Shown here in pieces: positions 17,362 to 26,814 of a stretch of DNA of 64,000 nucleotides. Positions within the stretch are counted from its first letter, which is position 1; every line of letters starts with the position of its first letter. Source of the DNA: Oceanospirillaceae bacterium. Lineage in GTDB: Bacteria > Pseudomonadota > Gammaproteobacteria > Pseudomonadales > Litoribrevibacteraceae. The notes under the pieces are model-generated. The model was not told where the DNA came from. It did not search any database and worked only from the letters and a program-made list of their open reading frames with translations. The stretch is from NCBI GenBank assembly GCA_015665455.1, contig JADFAD010000012.1:85706-149705 (forward strand). The letters are read 5' to 3'. Both the position numbers and the translations under genes were made by a program.

Positions 17362-18492
17362 TTACAGATCAAAGTCATCAAAGTCATCAGCAGAAACTTC
17401 ACTGTCCACTTGGCCAACCAAGTAAGAGCTTATTTCTGATTCTTGAGGTGCTACTTGAACGTTATCGCTGACCAACCAAGCATTCATCCACGGAAGGGGA
17501 TTGGATCTAGCTTCGAATGGGGAATTAAGACCAACCGCTTGCATGCGTATGTTCGTGATGTACTCAACGTACTGGCATAAGATGTCTTTGTTTAGGCCAA
17601 TCATTGAACCGTCTTTGAATAAATATTCTGCCCACTGCTTTTCTTGCTCAGCCGCTTCTACGAATATTTCTTCCGCTTGTTGTTTGCACTCTTCTGCAAC
17701 ACGGGCCATTTCTTCGTCATCTTGACCGCTGGCCATGAGATTCATCATGTGTTGTGTACCAGTTAAGTGAAGCGCTTCGTCGCGAGCAATCAGCTTAATG
17801 ACTTTTGCGTTGCCTTCCATTAATGCTCGTTCAGCGAATGCGAAGCTGCAGGCAAAGCTTACATAAAAACGAATCGCTTCAAGAACGTTCACTGATACCA
17901 AGCAAAGGTACAAACGTTTCTTGAGTTCAAACATGGTTATTTCAGTTTTCTTACCATTGATATCATGAACGCCAAGGCCTAATAAATTGAAGAGGTTCAT
18001 GTACTCAATAAAACTGTCGTAATACTTACTTACGCTGTCTGCTCGTTTCAGAATTTCTTCATTTCTTACAATGTCATCAAACACGTCTGATGGGTCGGAT
18101 TTGATGTTTCGAATAATGTGGGTATAGCTTCGGCTATGAATTGTTTCACTGAACGCCCATGTTTCAATCCATGTTTCCAGTTCAGGAAGAGAACATACAG
18201 GAAGAAAAGCGATGTTTGGTGAGCGACCTTGAATACTATCCAATAGGGTTTGGTATTTCAGGTTGCTGAGGAAGATGTGCTTTTCGTGTTCAGCCAAATC
18301 TTGGAAGTCTTTTCTGTCTTTAGAAAGATCAACTTCTTCTGGGCGCCAGAAGAAAGAAAGCTGCTTCTCAATTAGCTGCTCAAAAATAGGGTACTTTTGT
18401 TGATCGTAGCGGGCAACGTTTACAGTCTCGCCAAAAAACATTGGTTCTTTTAAAGAATTAACGGGTTTACGATTAAAAATAGTGTACTGCAT
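17362..18492 (-). CDS. nrdB: Class Ia ribonucleotide reductase, beta subunit
   Basis: A 376-residue NrdB, the same length as the E. coli protein, carrying the di-iron site and the stable tyrosyl radical. The radical tyrosine lies in HSRSYTHII, and iron ligands are seen in [12 protein letters not shown] and in the SETIHSRS region. The C-terminal tail ([12 protein letters not shown]) is the segment that docks on NrdA. I start at the ATG at 18492 (MQYTIFNRK), which aligns with the E. coli N-terminus, instead of an ATG 24 bases upstream. It follows nrdA after a 98-base gap that holds a GC-rich hairpin. Confidence 0.97.
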   Translation of the reverse strand: MQYTIFNRKPVNSLKEPMFFGETVNVARYDQQKYPIFEQLIEKQLSFFWRPEEVDLSKDRKDFQDLAEHEKHIFLSNLKYQTLLDSIQGRSPNIAFLPVCSLPELETWIETWAFSETIHSRSYTHIIRNIKSDPSDVFDDIVRNEEILKRADSVSKYYDSFIEYMNLFNLLGLGVHDINGKKTEITMFELKKRLYLCLVSVNVLEAIRFYVSFACSFAFAERALMEGNAKVIKLIARDEALHLTGTQHMMNLMASGQDDEEMARVAEECKQQAEEIFVEAAEQEKQWAEYLFKDGSMIGLNKDILCQYVEYITNIRMQAVGLNSPFEARSNPLPWMNAWLVSDNVQVAPQESEISSYLVGQVDSEVSADDFDDFDL

Positions 18493-18542
18493 GCGCAAGA
18501 ATCCAAACGAACACATATGAAAAGTGTTTAAGAATAAGTAAT

Positions 18543-18560
18543 AGGGGCCTTTACGCCCCT
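18543..18560 (-). promoter_or_regulatory. Intercistronic hairpin between nrdA and nrdB
   Basis: AGGGGC, a 6-base loop and GCCCCT form a compact GC-rich hairpin in the nrdA-nrdB gap. No T-run follows on the minus strand. It may serve as an RNA stability or processing element rather than a full terminator. Confidence 0.5.
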
Positions 18561-18590
18561 CTGATATATTTTACGACCGAGGTTACAAGA

Positions 18591-20861
18591 TTAGATCTTG
18601 CATGCACCGCCTTCACAGCCATCATCTGCTTCATTATGGTCGTCACTCGCACCATCACGGGTGTTGTGATAATAAAGTGTCTTAACGCCCAGTTTGTATG
18701 CAGTAAGAATATCTTTAAGAATGGTTTTAATTGGCACTTTTCCATCGGGGAATTTAGCAGGATCATAATTTGTATTTGCTGAAATTGCTTGGTCAACAAA
18801 CTTTTGCATGATGCCTACTAATTGAAGGTACCCGTCGTTGCTTGGAATAGTCCAGAGCAGCTCATATTCATTTCTATGTTCGTCGATATTCGGGACGACT
18901 TGCTTCAGAATTCCGTCTTTACTTGCTTTAATGCTGATTAAGCCTCTTGGTGGCTCAATTCCATTCGTTGCGTTACTGATTTGAGACGAAGTTTCTGATG
19001 GCATAAGTGCAGTCAATGTACTGTTTCTTAAACCATGTACTTTAATGTCGGTACGAAGTGATTCCCAATCAAGATGAAGTTCTTCAGAACAAATATCATC
19101 AAGCTCTTTACGATACGTATCTATGGGTAAAATCCCTTGAGCGTAAGTTGTCTCATCGAATTTGTCACAAGCGCCTTGTTCTTTTGCCAAGTTGTTAGAG
19201 GCCTTCAACAAGTTGTATTGAATTGCTTCAAATGTTTTATGAGTCAACTTGTTTGCAGAGCCGTCAGAATAGCGTTTGTAATTCTTAGCGAGGTAGTACG
19301 CGTAGTTAATGACGCCCACGCCTAGTGTACGGCGGCTAAGGCTCGCAGTTTCGGCTGCTTTAATTGGGTAATCTTGGTAGCTTAATAGGCTATCAAGTGC
19401 TCGAACGATCAGATCAGAAAGCTCTTCAAGTTCTTCAAGGTTTTCAAGTGCACCTAAGTTGAAGGCTGCTAGTGTACAAAGCGCAATCTCGCCGTCAGGG
19501 TCTTCGATGCTGTTCAATGGCTTTGTCGGTAAGGCAATTTCTAGACAAAGGTTACTCTGTCTAATCGGTGCCTGTTGCGGGTCGAACGGGCTGTGTGTGT
19601 TGCAGTGATCTACGTTCTGAAGATAGATACGACCCGTGCTTGCACGTTCCTGAGCAAACAATGAGAACAATTCAATCGCTTTAACTGATTTCTTTCGAAT
19701 GGAATCATCGGCTTCGTATTGAGTGTAAAGCTTTTCAAACTTTTCTTGGTCTTCAAAGAATGCGTCGTAAAGACCTGGCACATCGGAAGGGCTGAAAAGT
19801 GTTATATCACCACCTTTAATCAGGCGTTGATACATAAGGCGGTTAAATTGAACGCCATAATCCATGTGGCGGACACGGTTCTCTTCAACGCCTCGATTGT
19901 TTTTAAGAACAAGGAGGGATTCTACTTCTAAATGCCATAACGGGTAAAACAGTGTTGCTGCACCACCACGAACACCGCCCTGAGAACAGCTTTTAACAGC
20001 TGTTTGGAAGTGTTTGTAAAATGGGATACAGCCAGTATGAAATGCTTCGCCACTGCGGATAGGGCTGCCAAGTGCTCGGATGCGACCTGCGTTGATACCA
20101 ATGCCTGCTCGTTGGCTGACATACTTTACAATGGAAGACGCTGAAGCATTAATGGAATCTAACGAGTCCCCAGTTTCGATCAATACACAGGAACTGAATT
20201 GACGTGTTGGCGTACGCACACCGGCCATGATTGGTGTAGGCAGAGACAGCTTGAATTGGGAAACTGCATCGTAGAAACGTTTGATGAAATCTAAACGTCG
20301 TTCTTTATCGTAACTTGCGAATAAGCAAGCGCCGATCAGGATATATAGAATCTGAGGGCTCTCATAAATCTCGCCTGAAACTCGGTTCTGAACTAAATAC
20401 TTGCCTTCAAGCTGTTTAACGGCAGCGTAGCTGAAATCCATGTCTCGCCAATGATCCATGAAATCATTCATTTGATCGAATTCAGCTTCGGTATAGTCTT
20501 CAAGAAGGTGGTTGTCATAACGGTTATCTTCCACCATGCGAACCACGTGATCGTATAAACGTGGTGGCTCAAATCGGCCAAATGCTTTTTTACGTAAATG
20601 GAAGATTGATAAACGCGCTGCTAAGAACTGATAGTCAGGAGTATCTTGTGAGATAAGGTCAGCTGCAGACTTAATTAGTGTTTCGTGAATATCTTCGGTT
20701 TTGATGCCGTTAAAAAACTGAATATGAGATTTAAGCTCGACTTCAGAAACGGATACGTTGTCCAGGCCTTTTGCGGCCCATTCAATTACTTTATGAATCT
20801 TATCTAGATCAATGGACTCTGTGCGACCATTTCGCTTCATAACCGAAATATTATTATTCAT
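18591..20861 (-). CDS. nrdA: Class Ia ribonucleotide reductase, alpha subunit
   Basis: A 756-residue NrdA that reduces ribonucleoside diphosphates to deoxy forms. It has an N-terminal ATP cone (KRNGRTESIDLDKIHKVIEW), which binds the overall-activity effectors ATP/dATP. Active-site cysteines lie in FSSCVLIETGDSLDSI, SNLCLEI (radical Cys, with the catalytic Asn and Glu) and ALCTLAAFNLG. The C-terminal redox pair is in GCEGGACKI. It is the first gene of nrdA-nrdB-yfaE. A putative NrdR box lies 130-145 bases upstream and a long leader hairpin just before the start. Confidence 0.98.
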   Translation of the reverse strand: MNNNISVMKRNGRTESIDLDKIHKVIEWAAKGLDNVSVSEVELKSHIQFFNGIKTEDIHETLIKSAADLISQDTPDYQFLAARLSIFHLRKKAFGRFEPPRLYDHVVRMVEDNRYDNHLLEDYTEAEFDQMNDFMDHWRDMDFSYAAVKQLEGKYLVQNRVSGEIYESPQILYILIGACLFASYDKERRLDFIKRFYDAVSQFKLSLPTPIMAGVRTPTRQFSSCVLIETGDSLDSINASASSIVKYVSQRAGIGINAGRIRALGSPIRSGEAFHTGCIPFYKHFQTAVKSCSQGGVRGGAATLFYPLWHLEVESLLVLKNNRGVEENRVRHMDYGVQFNRLMYQRLIKGGDITLFSPSDVPGLYDAFFEDQEKFEKLYTQYEADDSIRKKSVKAIELFSLFAQERASTGRIYLQNVDHCNTHSPFDPQQAPIRQSNLCLEIALPTKPLNSIEDPDGEIALCTLAAFNLGALENLEELEELSDLIVRALDSLLSYQDYPIKAAETASLSRRTLGVGVINYAYYLAKNYKRYSDGSANKLTHKTFEAIQYNLLKASNNLAKEQGACDKFDETTYAQGILPIDTYRKELDDICSEELHLDWESLRTDIKVHGLRNSTLTALMPSETSSQISNATNGIEPPRGLISIKASKDGILKQVVPNIDEHRNEYELLWTIPSNDGYLQLVGIMQKFVDQAISANTNYDPAKFPDGKVPIKTILKDILTAYKLGVKTLYYHNTRDGASDDHNEADDGCEGGACKI

Positions 20862-20884
20862 ACTGACCTGACGGCTCCCTTTGT

Positions 20885-20911
20885 TTGAATCTAATGAGCA
20901 ATTAGATTCAA
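20885..20911 (-). promoter_or_regulatory. Leader hairpin of nrdA
   Basis: An 11-bp perfect inverted repeat (TTGAATCTAAT / ATTAGATTCAA) with a 5-base loop ends 24 bases before the nrdA start codon. It has no T-run, so it is not a terminator. It could affect translation or mRNA stability. Confidence 0.6.
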
Positions 20912-20989
20912 GCGTTTAAAAGCTCTCATGAGCGTTTTTAAACTGTTACTTATTTACACTATTATCCTGTGCGCTGTCCCTAAGGTGGT

Positions 20990-21005
20990 GCACTAGATAT
21001 AGGGT
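20990..21005 (-). promoter_or_regulatory. Putative NrdR box upstream of nrdA
   Basis: On the minus strand ACCCTATATCTAGTGC matches the NrdR consensus ACACWATATATWGTGT at 13 of 16 positions. A second, degenerate element (20956-20971) keeps only the ATAGTGT half site about 34 bases away, roughly the three-turn spacing of paired NrdR boxes. NrdR represses ribonucleotide reductase operons in most bacteria. Confidence 0.65.
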
Positions 21006-21205
21006 TTTAATATTGTTGAATGCACAAGATAGAGCGTTAATTGGTGAAATTCAAGGATTGACAAAAAAGGTAGGATTGTGCCGTTTAACACCCTGTTAAT
21101 TGACACTTTCGTCAGAAGCTAGAAGTGGCGGGGGGTATATTAAAAATGCCCTTCGTCGGAGTCTTGGAAAAGAATTTTTTCTTTTTTACTAATTTTATTT
21201 TCGGC

Positions 21206-21233
21206 AAAAAAAAGGAACTCAAAATGAGTTCCT
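21206..21233 (-). terminator. Intrinsic terminator downstream of the RstB-like kinase gene
   Basis: On the minus strand AGGAACTC, a 5-base loop and GAGTTCCT are followed by about eight T. It lies some 290 bases after the kinase stop codon, so the kinase transcript would have a long 3' UTR or a separate small RNA would end here. Confidence 0.88.
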
Positions 21234-21525
21234 AAATTCAGAGATAAATACGAAAAGGGTAAGGGCTTAAAAAGCCCTAACTACAACCTTTGTATTCGTG
21301 AATCAATCTACAAGAGAACATCTGTTCACAGAATACGATTATAAGTGTCGGTCAGGAGCAGAAAATTATCTGTTGTTGCTTTGTGAGAGAGGTGTAACAG
21401 AGTGTAAGAAGGTGAGACGTTAATCACGTTTATTTTGAAAGAAGGAAATGTAAGTTTACATTTGCAGTCTGAAATGCCCATGAAGATGTCCATGGGCGAT
21501 ATTGTATTTTCTTGAAGGACGTTGG

Positions 21526-23094
21526 TTAAGGTTGCTCTCTTGGCCAGATTAAGCTGAACTTGGCTCCATTAAGTCGCTTGCTACTGGACACCATTGCTTT
21601 GCCTCCGTGCCAGTATGTAATTCTTCTTACAATGGAGAGACCTAGGCCGTATCCACCTGATGCTCGGGTTCTGCTGTCATCCAATCGAGCAAATGGTGTA
21701 AACACTCTGTCCCAGTCTTTTTCTGGAATACCTGGCCCGTTATCTTCAACGTCAACTCGACAGGTATCTTTTGATAAGTGACAGGTAATCTTTACTTCCG
21801 ATTCTGCATAACGACGCGCATTACCCACTAAGTTTTGAATGGCTCTATGTATATAACGTTCTTCAAATTCGGAATGCTGGTTTTCCGTGTCACAACTGAA
21901 GGTATAACTGATGTTGAGATTTTCATCTGCAAGAGATTGCTGTTCGGTACTGACCTGCTCAATGATGTCTTTGAGGTTCAAGTTTTGGAACTCAATGATG
22001 GGACCGCCTTCCTCAAGTCTTGCATAGGTTAGGATTTCATCAATTAAGTCATCCAGTTCTTGAATGTCATTATCAATTGCTTGAAGCTGATTGGTCATAC
22101 TTGGGTCGTCAGAGAAGTCTTCGATCATCTGGACACCAAATCGAATTCTGGCCACGGGGGTTCGCAATTCGTGTGATACGGCTCGAATCATTTCGCGCTG
22201 AATGGTTAGTAGTCTTTGTATGTGCTCTGCCATGGTGTTAAAGGCTTCGCCCATTCGACCTAAGGAGCCTTGGTCTTTCTGATCGATTCGAGTATTTAGG
22301 TCTCCTCGAGAAATCTTATAAGCGGCATGCTCAACTTTTCTGAAGTTGCTGTTCAGCTTTTTAAGTTGCAGATAAAGAATCAGACCAAGGCCACTGAACG
22401 CCGTTGTGATTACAATCAGCGCAGGAATGAACGGGAAGTTTGCTCTGATAGGAATAGGCCCGATGGTCACTGTGTTATTTTGATAAGGAACATTCACAAA
22501 GATAGAGTCTTCTTTGCAGTGTTCTCTGGCGCAAATTTGATAATGGGCTATTGGATTACCAAGGTGGTCTGTTTGCTGGGGTTCGTCGCTAACGCTTATT
22601 TTGAAACGTGTTTGAGTTTTTAGATCTACAATGGCTTGTTCTAAAGAGGTTGAGTTGCTAACAAAGTAATCAAACAGCTTGGGCAGTGCGTGCGTGAGTG
22701 TATAGGACGGGTTTTGGAGTGTGACAGATAATAACTCGTCTTGCAGGGTGTCTAATTTGATGTAGGCCTTGAGACGACCCTTATCTGTGAATTCATAGTA
22801 AGTGAACCCTCGCTTGAGACGCTCTTTAATTCTTCCAGAGAAGTCTGTGTCTTCGTAGGTTATTGTTTGAAACGATAAGCCTGGTAAGTGGGTCGTTTCT
22901 GTATTGTTTAAAAACTGAGGGTCTTTTTGAAATGCAGACTTAACTAAAGACAGTGGTAAGGCTGATATGGTTTCAACATGCCTTGTTTGGTTTACATAAT
23001 TGATCGCATAAATGGATAGAAATGACAAAGAGGCAAGTGCTATTGAAGATATTAAGAGTGTTAGATACAGCTTAAAAAACAGGCTTTTGAACAC
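21526..23094 (-). CDS. Sensor histidine kinase, RstB-like
   Basis: A 522-residue membrane kinase. Transmembrane helices lie at about 10-33 and 221-243, bracketing a periplasmic sensor of about 185 residues with two cysteines (CAREHC). A HAMP domain follows (about 244-295), then the dimerisation domain with His308 (MIRAVSHELRTPVARIRFG). The ATPase domain has N (NLVGNARRYAE), G1 (DNGPGIP) and G2 (GGYGLGLSIV) boxes. It is 150 bases downstream of the OmpR-family regulator gene and is its evident partner. It is longer than E. coli RstB because of the larger sensor. RstB similarity is by overall pattern only. A regulator/kinase pair next to nrdAB also occurs in Pseudomonas, as I recall. Confidence 0.88.
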   Translation of the reverse strand: MFKSLFFKLYLTLLISSIALASLSFLSIYAINYVNQTRHVETISALPLSLVKSAFQKDPQFLNNTETTHLPGLSFQTITYEDTDFSGRIKERLKRGFTYYEFTDKGRLKAYIKLDTLQDELLSVTLQNPSYTLTHALPKLFDYFVSNSTSLEQAIVDLKTQTRFKISVSDEPQQTDHLGNPIAHYQICAREHCKEDSIFVNVPYQNNTVTIGPIPIRANFPFIPALIVITTAFSGLGLILYLQLKKLNSNFRKVEHAAYKISRGDLNTRIDQKDQGSLGRMGEAFNTMAEHIQRLLTIQREMIRAVSHELRTPVARIRFGVQMIEDFSDDPSMTNQLQAIDNDIQELDDLIDEILTYARLEEGGPIIEFQNLNLKDIIEQVSTEQQSLADENLNISYTFSCDTENQHSEFEERYIHRAIQNLVGNARRYAESEVKITCHLSKDTCRVDVEDNGPGIPEKDWDRVFTPFARLDDSRTRASGGYGLGLSIVRRITYWHGGKAMVSSSKRLNGAKFSLIWPREQP

Positions 23095-23175
23095 GTCGGA
23101 GTTACCGTTATGAATCGCTGAGTGATCAGCTTATGTTGAGTAGGTAAGTAAGGATTGGGACGTTTTAGATTGAAC

Positions 23176-23216
23176 GCACTGTTTAAATTTGATTTTTATA
23201 TAATACTAAACAGTGC
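23176..23216. repeat. Inverted repeat between response-regulator and kinase genes
   Basis: A perfect 10-bp inverted repeat (GCACTGTTTA / TAAACAGTGC) is separated by 21 AT-rich bases. It has no T-run, so it is not a standard terminator. It may be an operator or an RNA processing hairpin. Confidence 0.6.
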
Positions 23217-23244
23217 ATCAATAGAGAGTGAGGAGAAAGGGGCG

Positions 23245-23982
23245 TTATCCTTCGATATCCTTCACAAATAAGTACCCTTTACTTCGTACTGTTTTAATAC
23301 GTCTAGGGTGCATCGGGTCATCGCCAACCTTTGGTCGAATACGGGAGACGCGAACATCAATGGATCTATCCTGGCCGTCGTATTCAATACCGCGTAGGGC
23401 AGTAAAGATTTCTTCTCTGCTGAGTACTTTACCTGCATTGCTGGAAAGTAACCAAAGCAAGTCGAACTCCGCACTGGTTAAATCAATGCTTTCATCAGCA
23501 AGCCATGCTTCACGCATGGAGCTATCAATCACCAGCTCACCAAATTCCAGTCGTGTTTGCTGTTCACTGGTGACTTCTTGAGTGGTTTCTGCGGTTGGTT
23601 GAAGAGATCGACGAAGAAGCGCTTGAATTCGCGCAAGCAAAACTCGAGGTCGAACAGGCTTAGCGACATAGTCATCAGCGCCCATTTCGAGACCCAACAC
23701 TTGATCAAGATCGTCAGTACGTGCTGTTAACATTAAGATTGGACCTTTGTACTTTGGTCTAACCAAACGGCATACAGCGATACCATCTTCACCCGGAAGC
23801 ATCAGGTCTAAAACGACTAGATCAGGTTGTTCGTTGATGATTCTGTCGATTGCTTTTGCGCCATCGCCTTCAATATTGACTTGAAGACCATTGTTTTCAA
23901 GATAGTCTTTAGTCAGAGTCGCTAAGCGCTCATCATCCTCTACGATCAGGATATTAGGAGTGTGGGTATCCATATTGCTCAT
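23245..23982 (-). CDS. OmpR-family response regulator, RstA-like
   Basis: A 245-residue two-domain regulator. The receiver has the acidic pocket (VEDDE), phospho-Asp59 (LVVLDLMLPGEDG), the conserved Thr (MLTART) and Lys (YVAKPVRPR). A winged-helix DNA-binding domain follows (LVIDSSMREAWL to KGYLFVKD). I use the ATG at 23982 (MSNMDTHTP) in place of a TTG three codons upstream; the ATG at 23973 is also possible. It precedes the kinase gene with a 150-base gap containing an inverted repeat. An AT-rich promoter region lies upstream. Target genes are unknown. Confidence 0.93.
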   Translation of the reverse strand: MSNMDTHTPNILIVEDDERLATLTKDYLENNGLQVNIEGDGAKAIDRIINEQPDLVVLDLMLPGEDGIAVCRLVRPKYKGPILMLTARTDDLDQVLGLEMGADDYVAKPVRPRVLLARIQALLRRSLQPTAETTQEVTSEQQTRLEFGELVIDSSMREAWLADESIDLTSAEFDLLWLLSSNAGKVLSREEIFTALRGIEYDGQDRSIDVRVSRIRPKVGDDPMHPRRIKTVRSKGYLFVKDIEG

Positions 23983-24299
23983 TGTTACCAAATGCTTTTT
24001 ATGGTTTTCGTTATTGTTCTTTCAGTGTCTAATTCAAGTCTTTTTATGTATTTATTTCAAGTTATTAGTTCGATATTTTAAAAAAATACTCAATATATAC
24101 GCTTTATTGACTGTTAGTTCTCGATTGTTGCTACTTGAATTTCGATTAGTAACATCGGGCGGTGGATTCTTTTCTTGAGTTTTTTATCAATATCTTATGA
24201 TTTCAATGAAAATAATTTTTTAAACAGGAAGGTGAAAGGTCTTTATCTCGAACTGCGAGAATGAATTTTCTTTCTCGCAGGTGATTAAATCATTAATCT
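23983..24299. other. AT-rich intergenic region upstream of the RstA-like gene
   Basis: About 315 bases with no gene, very AT-rich. It should carry the promoter of the minus-strand regulator gene. A 9-bp inverted repeat (CTGCGAGAA / TTCTCGCAG, 24253-24280) lies 20 bases past the stop of the ABC ATPase gene and may end that transcript, though no T-run follows. Confidence 0.5.
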
Positions 24300-25430
24300 T
24301 TAGCGTTGAATGCCATCGGCCTTTTTATCGAATGTAATTAGATGGTCCGCAGAAAAACGAATGCCGATATGATCTCCCATTTCAAAGTTTAAGTGACTTG
24401 ATAGTACCGTAGAGACTTGAGATTTAGATGGAAGTTCCAGCTCGTAATAACAAGAAGCACCCAAGAAATGTTTCTCTGTGATTTTTGCTATTAATGAACT
24501 GTCTTTATCTGAAATGATGTCTTCGGGACGAACAAGAACATCAACCTCGGCTCCAATTGGGTGTAATAACGCTTGCGCTGAACTTGCTTGCCCTAATTCG
24601 CATGTAATTGAGTGGGTGGATTCAATGCTGGCAGGTAAAAAACTTCCTTTACCAACAAAGTTAGCAATGTCGCGGTTCAGAGGTTCATGATAGAGATCAT
24701 AAGGCGTGCCCCATTGTTGGATTTGGCCTTTCATCATAATGCCGATTTTATCAGCCACAGTGAACGCTTCTTCTTGATCATGTGTTACTAATATTGCGCT
24801 GGTATTTTGCGCTTTTAATATATCTCTGACTTCAAGGCTTAATGTCCGTCTTAGTTCTGTGTCTAAATTGGAAAAGGGTTCGTCCAGCAATATCAGTTTA
24901 GGTTTTGGAGCAAGTGCTCGAGCAAGCGCAATTCGCTGTTGTTGTCCGCCAGACAGCTCGTGGGGGTAACGATTGGCCAGTTGTTCTAATTGCACCGTTT
25001 CTAACATGTCTAAGGCGCGTTGCTCAGAAGAAGCCTGTTTTTTATTTAGGCCGAACATCACGTTTTCGAGCACCGTTAGATGTGGGAATAAGGCGTAATC
25101 TTGAAATACCATGCCTACATTGCGTTTTTCAGGAGGCGACTGTTTTAAGCTATTTGCTATTAAGTGACCATCAACTTTGATGTCGCCTTGGTCGATACCT
25201 TGAAAGCCAGCAATAGCTCTTAATATGGTTGTTTTTCCGCAACCAGAAGGACCAAGAAGACAGCCTATCTCTCCACTGTTCAGAGATATGTTTGCGGAAC
25301 TTACCACTTTCGTGTTTCCGTAACTGCAATGCAGATCACTGATTGTGAGTACATCAATTGTGTCAAATTGACTGTGAGTGTGCTCTTCAGGTGTCAGGGC
25401 ACGCTGTGTGAGCGGTTTATCTGCATGCAT
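24300..25430 (-). CDS. ABC transporter ATP-binding protein, FbpC/PotA-like
   Basis: A 376-residue ATPase subunit of an importer. It has Walker A GPSGCGKTT, Q-loop FQDYALFPHLTV, signature LSGGQQQRIALARALA, Walker B LILLDEPFSNLD and switch His (VTHDQEEAF), then a C-terminal TOBE domain (about 290-370). The pattern is that of ferric-iron (FbpC/FutC) or similar importers. I take the ATG at 25430, since the longer frame begins with a TTG; neither has a clear ribosome site. No permease or binding-protein gene lies beside it in the window, so it is an orphan ATPase whose partners must be elsewhere. Confidence 0.88.
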   Translation of the reverse strand: MHADKPLTQRALTPEEHTHSQFDTIDVLTISDLHCSYGNTKVVSSANISLNSGEIGCLLGPSGCGKTTILRAIAGFQGIDQGDIKVDGHLIANSLKQSPPEKRNVGMVFQDYALFPHLTVLENVMFGLNKKQASSEQRALDMLETVQLEQLANRYPHELSGGQQQRIALARALAPKPKLILLDEPFSNLDTELRRTLSLEVRDILKAQNTSAILVTHDQEEAFTVADKIGIMMKGQIQQWGTPYDLYHEPLNRDIANFVGKGSFLPASIESTHSITCELGQASSAQALLHPIGAEVDVLVRPEDIISDKDSSLIAKITEKHFLGASCYYELELPSKSQVSTVLSSHLNFEMGDHIGIRFSADHLITFDKKADGIQR

Positions 25431-25590
25431 ACTATTGGACCACTTGATGCAAAAAACAATGAAGAGTTTGGGCGTAAACGCCAAACGTATGTATCTATTT
25501 TATAATGCTTTTAGTAATAGTAAACATTCTCGTTCTTTTTTATGGGTCTTTTTGTCTTAAATCACTAAATTGGTTCAGTTAAATGCGTTA

Positions 25591-26814
25591 TTAATGCGTC
25601 CATCGACGAGGTGTACTTCGCTCGTCACCCATGTAAATTTTGATCAGTTTAATGAGTTTGTCTGCCATTTTTAACGCGTCTTGATTGCTCATGATTAACG
25701 GAGGTAAAAGACGAATGACCCGTTGATCGCCAGTAATATTGATAAGAAGCCCTGTTGCTTTGGCCAAGGCAACAAGCTCAGGGCAAGGTTCTTTCAGTTC
25801 AATTCCGATCATTAATCCGGTGCCTCGTATATCGGATATGTAATAGGAACCAAGTAAGCCTTCTTTGAGCGCATTTAATATTAGATCGCCAAGATAATCG
25901 GCTCTTTCACAGAGTTTCTGATTTTGGATTGTCTCAATAACGGCTAATGCTGTTGCACAGGCCATTGGGTTTCCACCAAAAGTAGAGCCATGGGAGCCCG
26001 GTTGGAAGAGCTCACCAACCTGTTCTTTGGCAAGGCAGACACCGATGGGAAAACCATTTCCTAATCCCTTTGCTGTAGTGATGACGTCTGCTTCAATACC
26101 TGCCTTTTGGGCATAAAAGTATTCGCCTGTTCTGCCGTTACCTGTCTGGACTTCATCGAACATCAATAGCCAGTTATGTTGATCGCAAATTGCTCGCAGC
26201 TCAGAAAGGTAATTTGGATCTGGGATTTGAATGCCTGACTCGCCTTGAATTGGCTCAAGAAGTACAGCGCATACATTATGGTTACCTTTGGCTATTTGTT
26301 GGATGGCAGGCAGGTCGTTATAAGGCGCCCGAACAAAACCATGCAGTAGGGGCTCAAATCCGGCTTGGACTTCTCTTTGGCCGGTTGCCGTAAGGGTTGC
26401 AATCGTTCTGCCGTGAAATGCGCCGTTCATAACAATGATTGAAGGTTGATCGATGCCTAATTTACGACCGTGAAGACGTGCCAGCTTAATAGCTGTTTCA
26501 TTGGCTTCCGAGCCTGAGTTACAAAAGAAAGCTTGGTCGGTTCTTGATATGTGTGTAAGAACGTTGGCCAGTTGTTCTTGCAATGGGTTTTGATACAGGT
26601 TTGCAACAAAGGGAAGTGTGGCTGCTTGCTGTTGGATTGCGTAGGTGATTGCGGGATGATTGTGGCCTAGCCCACAAACTGCGATGCTGCTAATGGCATC
26701 TAAGTATTTCCTGTCATGATCATCATAAAGCCAAATACCTTCACCACGAGTGAATTGAATCGGAAGGCGGCCATAAGTGTTCATTAATGATGAGTCAGGC
26801 ATGCGTTTTTTCAT
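25591..26814 (-). CDS. argD: Class III aminotransferase, acetylornithine aminotransferase-like
   Basis: A 407-residue PLP-dependent enzyme of the ArgD/AstC group, which transfers the amino group between N-acetylornithine and 2-oxoglutarate in arginine synthesis or breakdown. Visible features are the LDAISSIAVCGLGHNHP opening, GSEANETAIKLAR, the FDEVQTGNGRTG stretch and the PLP lysine in VITTAKGLGNG. The gene stands alone, away from arg clusters, so the exact substrate (acetylornithine, succinylornithine or a related omega-amino acid) is uncertain. Its start region carries three tandem 16-bp repeats. I use the ATG at 26814; an ATG four codons later (MPDSS) aligns better with some homologues but lacks a ribosome site. 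Confidence 0.85.
   Translation of the reverse strand: MKKRMPDSSLMNTYGRLPIQFTRGEGIWLYDDHDRKYLDAISSIAVCGLGHNHPAITYAIQQQAATLPFVANLYQNPLQEQLANVLTHISRTDQAFFCNSGSEANETAIKLARLHGRKLGIDQPSIIVMNGAFHGRTIATLTATGQREVQAGFEPLLHGFVRAPYNDLPAIQQIAKGNHNVCAVLLEPIQGESGIQIPDPNYLSELRAICDQHNWLLMFDEVQTGNGRTGEYFYAQKAGIEADVITTAKGLGNGFPIGVCLAKEQVGELFQPGSHGSTFGGNPMACATALAVIETIQNQKLCERADYLGDLILNALKEGLLGSYYISDIRGTGLMIGIELKEPCPELVALAKATGLLINITGDQRVIRLLPPLIMSNQDALKMADKLIKLIKIYMGDERSTPRRWTH

Larger units (their letters stand above)
20862..21525. other. Long intergenic region upstream of nrdA
   Basis: 664 bases without a convincing gene. The nrdA-proximal part holds the leader hairpin and the NrdR-like box; 21206-21233 is a terminator on the minus strand. 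21241-21525 holds two further small inverted repeats: GGGCT/AGCCC near 21260, and GCCCATG/CATGGGC near 21476-21497. A small RNA or a long 3' UTR of the upstream kinase gene is possible. I found no ORF worth naming. Confidence 0.5.

Noticed and set aside
21476-21520. A 13-codon plus-strand ORF starting in the GCCCATG repeat
   Set aside because: Too short and without a ribosome site; more likely part of a hairpin in the kinase 3' UTR.
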